Positions 10,239 to 20,370 of a stretch of DNA of 64,000 nucleotides are shown piece by piece. Location: assembly GCA_958009055.1 (NCBI GenBank), contig OY253657.1, positions 739,051 to 803,050 of the forward strand, in the 5' to 3' direction. Every line of letters starts with the position of its first letter. Position 1 is the first letter of the stretch. The translations under genes were made by a program, and so were the position numbers. This DNA is from Choricystis sp. odSpoLacu1. Its lineage: Eukaryota > Chlorophyta > Trebouxiophyceae. A model generated the notes under the pieces. The model had not been told where the DNA came from and did not search any database. It was given only the letters and a program-made list of their open reading frames with translations.

Positions 10239-11763
10239 ATGCGGTCAACACACACCGCCCTCCTCGCCCTGACGCTGGCCCTGCTGGCGTCGCGCGCCAC
10301 CGCCGAGCTCAAGTGCGAGCACGCGAAACAGAAAGTCAACGGCGCGGCGGTGCGGTACCTGGGAGCGACGCCCGACGTCAAGTCCAAGGTGTGAGGGGTG
10401 TGTGGGAGTGTCATGCACTTTTGCATGCTTGGTTTGGAGTGGAGGAGGAGGCGTGCGCGCAAAGGAGGGACCGCGCGTCGAAGCTGGCCATTGTGGACGA
10501 CTCACCCTCGGGTTTTCACTCCTCCCACCCCTCACAGGAGGACTGCGCCGCCCTGTGCGACAAGCGCAAAGAGTGGTAAGTGTGTTGTGATGGTGGGCAG
10601 AGAAGGAAACGCAACCGTTTCCTTCTGAGAGGAAACAGACACTGGTCGGGGGTCGGGCCCGACCTTTCCGCTCATCACCCTCCCCCCCACCCCACAGCAC
10701 CTCCTACATCTACTGCGGCGGTGGCGCCAAATGCTCCAACGCGTTTGCGGGGGGTCCGCCCACCCCGCCCTTCACCTGCACCCTGGGCCAGGGCTCGTTC
10801 CGTGAGCTGCCGCCCCCCCCGGGCGGCAGCTATGACGATTTTTCAGTCGGGTGGGGCTGCTCCCCCGCCGCGGCTGCCGCGGTCGCCCCCGTGGACGATG
10901 CTGCTGACGCACCGTCGCCGGCTGTGGATGCGCCGACGCCGGCGCCCGCTAACTCGCCTGCGCCTGCGCCAGCGAAGGCGCCCGCGCCGGCGCCCGCCAA
11001 ACCGCCTGCTGCGGCCGCGGCGGCCAAACCGCCCGCTGCCCCCGCGCCCGCGCCTGCGGACGCAGACGCGGTGGATGCTGGCGCCGACGCGGCTGACGCG
11101 CCCGCGCCGGCTGCCAAGCCTCCTGCGCCTGCTGCCAAGCCTGCCGCGGTTGCCGCCCCCCCCAAACCCGCGGCCAAACCGCCTGCGCCGCCGCCCAAAC
11201 CGGCCGCCGCCAAGCCCCCGTCGCCGCCCACCCTGGGCGCGCTGCTGGCGTCGCCCGCGCCCGCGCCCGCCAAGCCAGCGGCCAAGGCAGCTGCTGCCCC
11301 TGCGCCGGCTGACGATGATGCGGCAGGCGTGGCCGACGAAAAGGCTGACAAAGTGGAGGCACCCGCGCCGGCGCCCACTGCTGCGGCTGCTGTGGCTGCC
11401 GATGCGGCGGCTGACAAAGTCAAAGCTTCTGCGCCCGCGCCCGCTGCCGCCGATGAGCCTGTCGACGCGCCCGCCCCCGCGCCCGCCACCCCCGTGAAAG
11501 GCACGCTGGGCCCTCCCCGCCCGGGGAGGCTGGAGGGGGATGCTGTGTCCACATCGAGCGAGGCCAACCTGGGGGCGTGCCAGCGCATGGCCGCGGCTGC
11601 GCCAGACGCCGCTGGCTATCGTTTCTGCCAAGCCGCAGCGGGATGTGGCGAAGATGCTCCCAAGGCCACGTGCGACCTGGTTGAAGTCGAGGGCGAGGGC
11701 GGCGTCAAGGTGGGCGCCGGCTGGATCAGCGGCGTGCGCCGCGTCAAGGAGGCTGCCTCGTGA
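10239..11763 (+). CDS. Secreted PAN/apple-like protein with Pro-Ala-rich stalk
   Basis: The exons are 10239-10388, 10538-10575 and 10698-11763, 417 aa. Residues 1-22 are a signal peptide (MRSTHTALLALTLALLASRA). Next comes a Cys-rich module with a PAN/apple-like spacing (EDCAALCDKRKECTSYIYC then CTLGQGSFRELP), then about 200 residues of alternating Ala/Pro (PAPAPAKPPA units) that resemble algal hydroxyproline-rich wall stalks. A second Cys module follows (NLGACQRM, YRFCQAAAGC, CDLVEVEGEGG). NLGAC and CDL are shared with the second module of the next gene, so the two are paralogues. PAN domains bind protein or carbohydrate, and an extracellular matrix or adhesion role is inferred. The middle 38-nt exon is fixed by the TG|C Cys codon across its 3' junction. 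Confidence 0.78.
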
Positions 11764-12300
11764 AGGGTTGGGGAAGAGAGAGTTGGAAAGTGATTGCACC
11801 CACACAAAACCACCTCAACTTTGATTTTTGCGTGTAATTAGTGTTGCCCGCGACACCGCCCTCTGTGCAGGGCGTGGGAGGGCTTGGGAAAACCAAGACC
11901 AACGGTGGGTCACCTGCGGGCCTCTCTCGAGGGCTCGATGAGTTATCGAGAAGCAATCGTCTACACACACCCTCTTTTTCTCCTTCCACACACTCCCCTT
12001 CCCGCCTGTGCGTCTCCGACCCTTCCCAGGTGCGTCTTTGTGGTGCACACACACACATAGTCAGGGCGGAGCCCCCGCATTGAGGCGGGCGGGCGTGTGG
12101 ATCGGCGTGCGAATTGGCGACACGCACGGGTCGCGTCCATGGGGGGCCGCCTGAAACCTGATCCAGCGGCCGTGCCGCCAATCCGCCCACCCCCATCGAT
12201 GCATTCAACGTCCGCTGCATTGGTGGTGAGTGTGGAAGCTGCTGTCGCGCGCCAACCGCCGACATTTTTTCCCGACCCTTTTTTGCAGGCCCATCCCGCA
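11764..12300. other. Spacer between the two PAN-like genes, with a likely 5' UTR intron
   Basis: It contains the 3' UTR of the first gene and the leader of the second. A GT-AG interval at 12226-12288 (63 nt, T-rich acceptor) looks like a 5' UTR intron. It also leaves an in-frame upstream ATG (12139) open, but the signal peptide begins at 12301. Confidence 0.5.
11833..11837 (+). terminator. TGTAA polyadenylation-type signal
   Basis: TGTAATTA 70 nt past the stop of the first PAN-like gene, in an AT-rich island. Assigned by position. Confidence 0.45.
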
Positions 12301-13111
12301 ATGCGCGCCGTCCTCATCCTCGCCCTGGCCGTTGCAGCCGCCGCCGAGCTGCAGTGCAATGAGGTAAGATCAGAGGGGGGGTGTGAGGGCCAAAAGAGCT
12401 GACAAAGGGGGCTGGTCAGGCGGTCAAAGGCGGGGGCTGACGGCGAGCCGATGCGGGCGTGCCTTGCGGATCACCCTCCCCCCCCCCCCCCCCCCTCAAT
12501 AGGTGAAGTTCGGCGAGAACGGCAAACAAGAAAAGATTGTCAAAACCTTCTACGACGTCGAGTCCCTGGACCGCTGCAAGCACCTGGCCGACAACTCGGT
12601 TGGGGTTGACGCGCCAGCGAATTTTAAATGGTGTGAGCCGGGCAAACAGTGCACGGAGCACTACACGCGCGGCGGCCCCGACCTGAAACCCGGCGAGTGC
12701 CGCGTCGGCTCGGGCAAGCTGCTGCCCGCCACCAACGACGGCTCCTACGGTGGTGTCGTCATCGGCATCGACTGCAAGCAGAGCATGAGCCCGTCCCCAC
12801 CGCCGCCCGTCCAGTTTTCGCCGACCGTGTTCAAGAACCTGGCCGGCGAAAACATCCTGATGTTCGCCAACTCCAACCTGGGGGCATGCTTGGAGCTGTG
12901 CCGCCAGAACACTCAGTGCCGCGGGATCAATTTTTGTAGGGGTGATGGTCCGAAGAAGGAGTGCGCGGGCGGCACGCCCGAAAACCGGTGCGACTTGAAG
13001 ACGTTTAGTGAGGGCGAGCCGTCCTACTACCCCGACACGACCGCGACCTCTGGTGACGGCTACATGAGCCAGTATGTGACCAGCCGCGACGCGCCCAAGG
13101 AGCCGAAGTGA
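12301..13111 (+). CDS. Secreted two-module PAN-like protein
   Basis: The exons are 12301-12363 and 12503-13111, 223 aa. Exon 1 is the signal peptide plus the first mature residues (MRAVLILALAVAAAAELQC). Exon 2 holds two Cys modules: the first from about residue 20 to 110 (ESLDRCKHLADN, WCEPGKQC, GECRVG, GIDCK), the second from about 115 to 215 (NLGACLELCRQNTQCRGINF, then ENRCDLKTF). The second matches the PAN/apple spacing well and aligns by eye with the C-terminal module of the upstream gene, but the long Pro-Ala stalk is reduced to SPSPPPP. The intron 12364-12502 ends in a run of 18 C before TCAATAG. It is probably extracellular. The ligand is unknown. Confidence 0.78.
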
Positions 13112-13792
13112 TTGGTGGCGGCTCCTTTTTTTCCCCCCCCGTTGTGCGCCCACACCCCCGACCACACACGCGCCGCCACGGGGGTGCACACCCCGGTGTC
13201 TCGGGCCGCACCCTCGCTGCGCGCGCGCACGCGCCCGTGACGGGCGTTTGGCCGTAGCCCTCTGCTTGCTTTGAGCCACACGCCCCCCCTGCACCGCGCG
13301 AGCCGCCCCCCCCCCCCCCGTTTGATCCTCTCTCCCGTAGCATAACGCCTTTTTTCTCCCTCTCTTCTCGCCTCCCCGCTTTGAACGTGGACGCTTGAAC
13401 ACTCCCGCGTTGTTCTCTCCCGGTGTAAACTGATCAGGTCGGGCCGCGTGGCGGGGCGCCCCTATTAAAAAAGAACGAGACTGAAAACACACACCCCGAC
13501 TTTTGTTTTGCGGCGCATTCCCTCTCCTTCCTCTCTCTTTCTCCTCCTCCTCCTCCTCTCTCTCCCCGCGCGCCGTGCACCCCGCAAGCCTGGCCTTGCG
13601 ACTCGCACAGCGTGTCCGGGCCGAGAGGCGGAGGGAGTGTGGAGAAAACGCACGCACAGTCGGGCGCCGACGCATTGGTGGGTGGCGACACACGGTCGCA
13701 GGAGCACACGCGCCGGCACCCCCGGGTGCGTTGCGTTGCGTGGCTTGTGATTGCTGGGCCCTGACTTAAAAAAGCAATTAAAAAAGAAGGAA
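13112..13792. other. Intergenic spacer before INTS6
   Basis: No coding frame is supported. A TGTAA at 13424 could end the PAN-like transcript. Pyrimidine-rich stretches (CT runs at 13528-13566) and an A-rich stretch just before 13793 are visible. Confidence 0.5.
13424..13428 (+). terminator. TGTAA polyadenylation-type signal
   Basis: TGTAA about 310 nt past the stop of the second PAN-like gene. Weak, by position only. Confidence 0.3.
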
Positions 13793-16411
13793 ATGTTGAT
13801 TGTCTTTGCGCTCGACACGTCGGCGTCCACCGCGGCGCGCTCGGCGGCCGGCCTCTCCGTCCTGGACTGCGCCAAGGGCGCCGTCGAGCACTTTGTCAAG
13901 GTATGTGGATGTGGTGCGGGTGTGGGAAAAAGTCTCGTTTTGATGTTTCAACTTTTTTCGCTCACCCTCGACCCTCCTCTTCCCCAGGTCCGCGCCCTGG
14001 ACCCCGCCTCCGCCACCGACACCTACGCCCTCACCACGTGCGACGCGGCCTGCGCCCTGGCCGCTTTTGACCGGTCCCCGCCCGCGACTCCGGGCGCGCC
14101 GCCGCCCGCGTTTGCGGCTGCGCTGCGCGCCGCGCACCCCGCGCGCGCGACAGCGGTCGGCACCGCCCTGCGCGCCGCCTTTGACACCGTCGCCCTCGTC
14201 CGCGCCGCCGCCGGAGCAGACACGTATGGGGCGGGATTCACGCCTGCAGCCGCGGTGCCTGCGGTTGTCGCCCTGGTGACGGATGGGGGGGCGCCGTCCG
14301 ACGTGCCTCCGTCGTGCGACGGGGGAGGCCCGCTCGCTCTCCCCCCCGGCGCCCCCGTCCCCGGGGGCGACTTGACGCGCCAACCCTACAGGTGGGACAC
14401 ACGCCTGTTCACAGTCTCAGCCCGCCTGCCGGGCGTCAGCGTGGCGGCGGGGCCACCGGACGCGGGGGTGGAGGATGCGGGGGGGGGGCCCGACGCGGTC
14501 GCCGCGCTCGCGCTCGCGACGGGCGGCGCGGCCTCGCGCGTGTCCTCCCTGCGCGGCCTGCTGGCGTGGGCGGATGGGTTAGCGGCCGCCATCGCGGGCA
14601 CACCACCCCTCATGGTGGGGCTGGAAGTGGTGGAAGGGGGTGGCGGTGGAGGCGGCACCCTGCACGTCCCAGCCGTCGGCCTGCGCTTTCGCGGTAGCAC
14701 CACCCCCCCCCGTCCATCCACCGACCCCCTCTGGCCCCTGCCCGACGCCGTGGCGCCGGGTGAACGGGGCGCCCTCCCCCCCCGCGACGCCCACCCCCTG
14801 CTGACCGTGCTGGTGGAGGGTGGGGCAGTGACTGTGGCGGCACCCCCTGGCTTTCCGGTGGATGTGTACGAGGTCGCGCGGGGGGTGCCGCCCGCCCTGG
14901 CGACCAGGCTGGCGACCGCGGCAGCCGCTGCTACAGCGCACGACGCTCCCTCCACCACCATCACCGGGTGGCCGGTGCACGTGCGGTCCGCTGACGGCGG
15001 GCTGGGCGACGCGTGCGCGCTCCTCCACCCCGCGCCGCCGCTGCCACACACCACCACGGCCCCTCTCCTCCGCCTCACCGTGCTGCCCTACAATTTTGGC
15101 ATGGTGTTCCGCCTGCTGACCGCGCTGACGGGGCTGCCGTCGGGCGCCCGCCTGGCGCCGCCCCCCGCGTGGCGGGCAGACCTTGCGAGGTGCGTCGCCG
15201 CTGCCCCTCCGTCCTACCGGGCCCCGCTGCGCGCTGCCCTGGCCCGCATCAATTTACCTGCTCACCTGGTGCCTGCCGACCCGCACGATGGGGGGCTGCC
15301 TCCATCGTTGGCTACCGCGCTGCGGAGGGCGGCTGCCGGGGCGCGCGCAGACGTCGACGCTGTCGCAGCGCGCTGCGCGGCCGCAGCCGCCGCCTTCACC
15401 GCCCGCCCGCCCGCCGTGGGGGGCGACCCGGCGGCTGTGCCCCCGGGCGTGCTCATCCCTCAGCTGGCGGCCGTGGCGAGGGCACTGAGGGCGGCCGTCG
15501 TGGCTGGTGCACCACCACCGCCCGCCACCACCACCTCTGCCGCCGTCCACCACGCGCGTGGCGGACGCTACGCCCTACCCGTCGCCCTGATGGGCGACTT
15601 CACGCGCGTGGGGCCACACGGAGTGGGGGGTGAGGAAGGGGTTCATGGCACCTCCACCGCCCCACCCCCACCTCCCCCTCTGCGCGACCCGTTTGCAGAG
15701 GATGGAGGCGACGCGAGCTTGCGTGCGGGTGGCGCCTTTGGCAATCCGTACGCGCGGTCGCCGTCTGTGCGGTCCCCGCGCGGTGGCGGCACACAGCCCT
15801 CCAGCCCCGGGCGCCCCGCCCCACCCGCCACCGACGCTGCCACCCTCAACCTGCTCGTCGACGAAGCCCTGGGCGAGGCCGCCACCCTGCTGGAGCGGGG
15901 ACCGAGGCGGCCAGTGGCGCGTGCGCCCGCCGCGGCCGCCAACCGGTTGCGTGCCGCGCCGCCGCCGCCGCAGCCGCCGCCGGTGGCTACTGTGGCTGCT
16001 GCGACACCCCTCCCACCCCCTCAACCAGGCGCTGCTCCCCCCCCTATCTCCGCCGCCCCCGAGGACGCGGCCGCCGCGGATGCAGCGTGGGCAGCCATGT
16101 TGGCGGCGCGTGGCGGCGCCCCCGCCCCACCGCCCGCCGCGCGGCGCACCGCCAAGCGGTTGCGCAGGGGGTGCCCCCGCCCCCCGCCCGATGGATGTGG
16201 GCGGGACGCGTTGGTGGACGCTTTGCTGGCGTATCATGAGGCTGCGTTGACGGGGGGAGCGGAGGCAGCTGCCGCACTGGCCGCCACCCTCCGCGCCCCT
16301 GCCTTTGTTGGGGACGGCCCCGTGTGGGCGGCCGCCCTGGCGGCGCGGGCGGAGGAGGATGGTGTGCCCGGGTTGGCGGACGCGCTGCGCGCGGTGGCGC
16401 AGGGTGGGTAA
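13793..16411 (+). CDS. INTS6: Integrator complex subunit 6 homologue
   Basis: INTS6 is a structural subunit of Integrator, the nuclear complex that cleaves snRNA and paused RNA polymerase II transcripts. The exons are 13793-13900 and 13988-16411, 843 aa. The N-terminal von Willebrand A domain (about residues 1-230) carries LIVFALDTSAST, AKGAVEHFVKVRALDPAS, TAVGTALRAAFD, GADTYGAGFTPAAAVPAVVA, VTDGGAPS and PGGDLTRQPYRWDTRLFTV. These follow the INTS6 order of motifs closely. Around residue 395 LTVLPYNFGMVFRLL matches the conserved core block. The remainder is Ala/Pro-rich with low conservation, and a helical C-terminus (DALLAYHEAALTGG) ends at 16411. The 87-nt intron is a multiple of three, so the unspliced frame is also open. 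The phase and the RALDPAS motif support splicing. Confidence 0.88.
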   Translation: MLIVFALDTSASTAARSAAGLSVLDCAKGAVEHFVKVCGCGAGVGKSLVLMFQLFSLTLDPPLPQVRALDPASATDTYALTTCDAACALAAFDRSPPATPGAPPPAFAAALRAAHPARATAVGTALRAAFDTVALVRAAAGADTYGAGFTPAAAVPAVVALVTDGGAPSDVPPSCDGGGPLALPPGAPVPGGDLTRQPYRWDTRLFTVSARLPGVSVAAGPPDAGVEDAGGGPDAVAALALATGGAASRVSSLRGLLAWADGLAAAIAGTPPLMVGLEVVEGGGGGGGTLHVPAVGLRFRGSTTPPRPSTDPLWPLPDAVAPGERGALPPRDAHPLLTVLVEGGAVTVAAPPGFPVDVYEVARGVPPALATRLATAAAAATAHDAPSTTITGWPVHVRSADGGLGDACALLHPAPPLPHTTTAPLLRLTVLPYNFGMVFRLLTALTGLPSGARLAPPPAWRADLARCVAAAPPSYRAPLRAALARINLPAHLVPADPHDGGLPPSLATALRRAAAGARADVDAVAARCAAAAAAFTARPPAVGGDPAAVPPGVLIPQLAAVARALRAAVVAGAPPPPATTTSAAVHHARGGRYALPVALMGDFTRVGPHGVGGEEGVHGTSTAPPPPPPLRDPFAEDGGDASLRAGGAFGNPYARSPSVRSPRGGGTQPSSPGRPAPPATDAATLNLLVDEALGEAATLLERGPRRPVARAPAAAANRLRAAPPPPQPPPVATVAAATPLPPPQPGAAPPPISAAPEDAAAADAAWAAMLAARGGAPAPPPAARRTAKRLRRGCPRPPPDGCGRDALVDALLAYHEAALTGGAEAAAALAATLRAPAFVGDGPVWAAALAARAEEDGVPGLADALRAVAQGG

Positions 16412-16911
16412 CGTGAGAGTGTGTGGTTTTGTTTTTTGGGGGCGAGTTTCAATCATGCAGTTCTCTGTTTCTCCCAAACGGCTCATCACACACAGCTTGC
16501 GAGTGCGCACACAAAACAAAAAAATGCAGCAACACGCGCCAAAGACGCCCAAAAAGGGGTAGGGGAGGGTGGGGGGGTGGAGGCCACGTGGTTTTGTGGT
16601 CGTTATTTTTTTTTCATTCACAACACCGTGCGGGTGCCTCCTGCTTCAACAGTCAAGGGGAGGGGTGCGGCGCAAACTCACTCAAGCACGAGCGCTGCGC
16701 GCGGAGTCAAAAGGGAGTGTGTGTGTGTGTGGGGAGGGTCAACGACGGTCGGTGCGTCGCGCCGCGGCCGTTGCGCGTCAAACCGGCCGTCGCTCCGGCC
16801 GCACGCGCCGACCGGCCGTCGCTCCGGCCGCACGCGCCGACCGGCCGTCGCTCCGGCCGCACGCGCACACCGTGCCGGCTTGGACGCCGCCGCCCGTCAT
16901 TTTTACTCTCT
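16412..16911. other. Convergent spacer between INTS6 and metallothionein
   Basis: No supported ORF. It holds two 3' UTRs and the three-copy 29-bp repeat described separately. Confidence 0.55.
16782..16868. repeat. Three-copy 29-bp tandem repeat with hairpin core
   Basis: Units start at 16782, 16811 and 16840. Each contains CGGCCG-TCGCTC-CGGCCG, a 6-bp stem with a 6-nt loop. It lies within about 130 bp of the metallothionein stop codon, on its 3' side. Confidence 0.92.
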
Positions 16912-17121
16912 TCACGACGTCGCGGCAGCTTTGCAGTGGCAGGCGTCACCGCACGAGCACCCGTTGGCACAGCAGCCCTCACCCCCGGCACAGCACGCCT
17001 TTTTCGCACACCCGCAGCCCTCGCACGAGCACGCAGCGCCGCACTTGGCGCAGCAGCACGCGCACTCGGCCGCGTTGGCGGCGCCGCAGTCGCACTTGGG
17101 GACACAGCCGCAGGAAGACAT
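16912..17121 (-). CDS. MT: Metallothionein (69 aa, 21 Cys)
   Basis: Small cytosolic metal-chelating protein for Zn, Cu or Cd buffering. It is a single exon of 69 residues with 21 Cys arranged as C-X-C, CC and CCC clusters (CGCVPKCDC, CACCCAKCGAACSCEGCGC, GCSCGDACHC), one His near the C-terminus, and no aromatic residues. The two Cys-dense halves are joined by AGGEG, compatible with two metal clusters. It does not follow the plant type 1-4 spacing exactly, so I assign it to metallothioneins by composition and motif density. The start has an ATG in a plausible context and a GT-rich 5' leader upstream at 17122-17160. Metal induction is expected for the family, but no metal-response element is evident by eye. 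Confidence 0.93.
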   Translation of the reverse strand: MSSCGCVPKCDCGAANAAECACCCAKCGAACSCEGCGCAKKACCAGGEGCCANGCSCGDACHCKAAATS

Positions 17122-17513
17122 GATGTTGGTGTGTGTGTGTGTGGTGGTGGTGGGAAGAGGGGTCTGAGTGTGGCGGGGAAAGGAGGTTCAGAGAAGTGGA
17201 ACTGCGCCTTAACGCGACTCGCGGGCGTCGCTGTCGTGTGTTTCGCCCTCCGCGCCTCCCGCCACCCAAATTCCCACCACCCCGTCCCCCGCCCAGCCAA
17301 GCAAGAGCGCGTCCGACAGCGTCGCGCGAGCGGACGAGGCCAGGGCGGTGGCGCCAGAGCGGCGGGAGAGGTCCCAGGGAGGAGTGCGTCACGGGCTCCT
17401 CGCATGTCGTCCCACAACAGGCTCCAACCCCCGGCCTTGGCGCGCTGTCACCCCTGGGCAGGCGCATTGGTGCAAGGGTGCGACACAGGGGCAGGAGGTG
17501 GCGGAGAAGGAGG

Positions 17514-17543
17514 GCGGGACGTGCTCGGCCGAGCACGTCCCGC
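17514..17543. repeat. 30-bp perfect palindrome
   Basis: The half-site GCGGGACGTGCTCGG is followed directly by its exact reverse complement with no spacer. The centre contains CTCGGCCGAG. Confidence 0.95.
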
Positions 17544-17629
17544 GCAGTAGCCGCGCCCTCGTGGCGCGAGGGCGCGTGGCCGCTGGACAGGCGCGGAACC
17601 CTGCACCCGCCGCCGCGGCCGCCCCGTAG

Positions 17630-18929
<1,300 letters not shown>

Positions 18930-19008
18930 AGGAAGTGGGTAGAGGGGGAGAGAAACGTTCGTTTTTTTCTTTTTCGTTTTTCGATTGCTTTCCTGCCGCT
19001 CGCGTGTG

Positions 19009-19013
19009 TGTAA
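19009..19013 (+). terminator. TGTAA polyadenylation-type signal
   Basis: TGTAAAAG 80 nt past the PSMA5 stop in a T-rich 3' region. Assigned by position. Confidence 0.45.
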
Positions 19014-19052
19014 AAGCACTTCATTTCTTCTTTTTTCAAAACAAAACCCATC

Positions 19053-20113
19053 TCAATCATCATCAAACACGATCTTGGTGCCCGCCGGCGCCGCTGCTGC
19101 GGCCGCTGCGGCCACCTTTTTGCGCGCCGCCCACGACGGGTGTAATGATTCAACGTCGTCGACTGGGGGTGGGCGCTTACGTGGCGGGGGCACACGATCA
19201 GCAGCTCGAAACTCTCTCACCTCCACAGGCGGCTTGATGACGGGTCGCCGCGCGTCCGGCAACGGCACCCCCGCCGCCGCGCGGCGCGCGCGCTGGCCCA
19301 GCCTGTTTTTCTTCTTCTTCTTTTTGGAGGGCGGCGCGGCGGCCGCCTTGAGCGCGGCCGCGCGCGACGAGGCGGTGGCGTCGCCACCGTCGGACGCGCC
19401 GTCGGATGAGTTGCCAGAGGTGGAGGGTGTGGGCGGGGCGGAGGCAGGGGGCGAGGATGAGGGGGCGGGGGTGGCAGCGGGGGCGTCTGCGTCTGCGTCT
19501 CTGTCGTCGCCCTCCCCACCTTCCTCCTCCTGTTTCCTCTCCTCCGGCTGCACCACCCTCAGCTTGGCCACCTTGCCCAACCCCGCCGCCGCGTCGGCCA
19601 CCGCGTCGGCGACCGACTTAGCAGTTGCCAGCCGCGCCGCCACGACGGCGACCGCGTCGCTGGGTTGGCCGCCGTCGCCCCCACTCTCTGCCGCCACCGT
19701 CTCCTTACGCACGCCGGCAGCCACCGCAGCCTTGTCCAGGGCCACCGCCACCCCAGCCCCGGTCTCCAGGGCGGCCAGCTGTGCCGCGGCCGCGGCCGCT
19801 GCGCGGTCGTCGCTCCTCTCGCGTGCGGTCGCGGCGCGGCGGGCGATTTTGTTGCGCTCAAACCGGGACGCCAGCTTCAGGGCCCGCGTCAGCAGCTTGA
19901 GGGCGTGGTGCTCGCGCTTGGTGAGGGCGGCCAGCCTGTGTTGTGGTGGGTGTGGTGGGGTTGAGAGGGACCATCCACCCTCCGCCTCTCTCCTCCCGCA
20001 CACACAAAACACACGCTCACTCACTTTTCGTCCTCTGTCAGCACGCGCCCCCTGCCCCGCCCCCTGCCCCGGCCGCGCGGCGGGCGGTGGGGCACGGCGG
20101 TGCGTGGCGGCAT
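19053..20113 (-). CDS. BUD22: BUD22/SRFBP1-family ribosome biogenesis protein
   Basis: The exons are 20113-20025 and 19935-19053, 323 aa. The family acts in the nucleolus in 18S rRNA maturation. The signature is at the C-terminus: LHPSWAARKK, then GTKIVFDDD, as in BUD22/SRFBP1 proteins. The N-terminus is an Arg/Gly block (RGRGRGRGRGR) followed by a basic helical region (LTKREHHALKLLTRALKLAS and FERNKIARR). Middle residues are Ala- and Ser/Pro-rich with a Lys run (SKKKKKKNRLGQRARR), a likely nucleolar targeting signal. The intron phase is fixed by GAAAA|G (Glu-Lys). An internal GT-AG interval at 19163-19220 was rejected because removing it destroys the conserved C-terminus. The gene is head-to-head with TAF1. 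Confidence 0.82.
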
Positions 20114-20370
20114 GTCTTTGTTTGTGGCGGGGGCACGGTCGTCGTGCTTACACACAGGCACGCTCACAAAGCTGACTGTGGACACGCAAACGGCTGCTAG
20201 CTCAGCGCGCGCGGGCGGGTGCGGCACGAAAACAGATTGCGGCCGTCGAGAGTGAAAAACGACACATCTCGGTCCTCCTTTTTTGTCTCCAACTGGGCGA
20301 CGCCCCCCCCCCCGCCCTCCCGGCAGCGCGCCCCCGCCTGCGGGGCGCTGGCTCGCCCCCTCCTTCCGCC

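Noticed and set aside
19163..19220. 58-nt GT-AG interval inside BUD22
   Set aside because: Splicing it would shift the frame and destroy the LHPSW...VFDDD signature.
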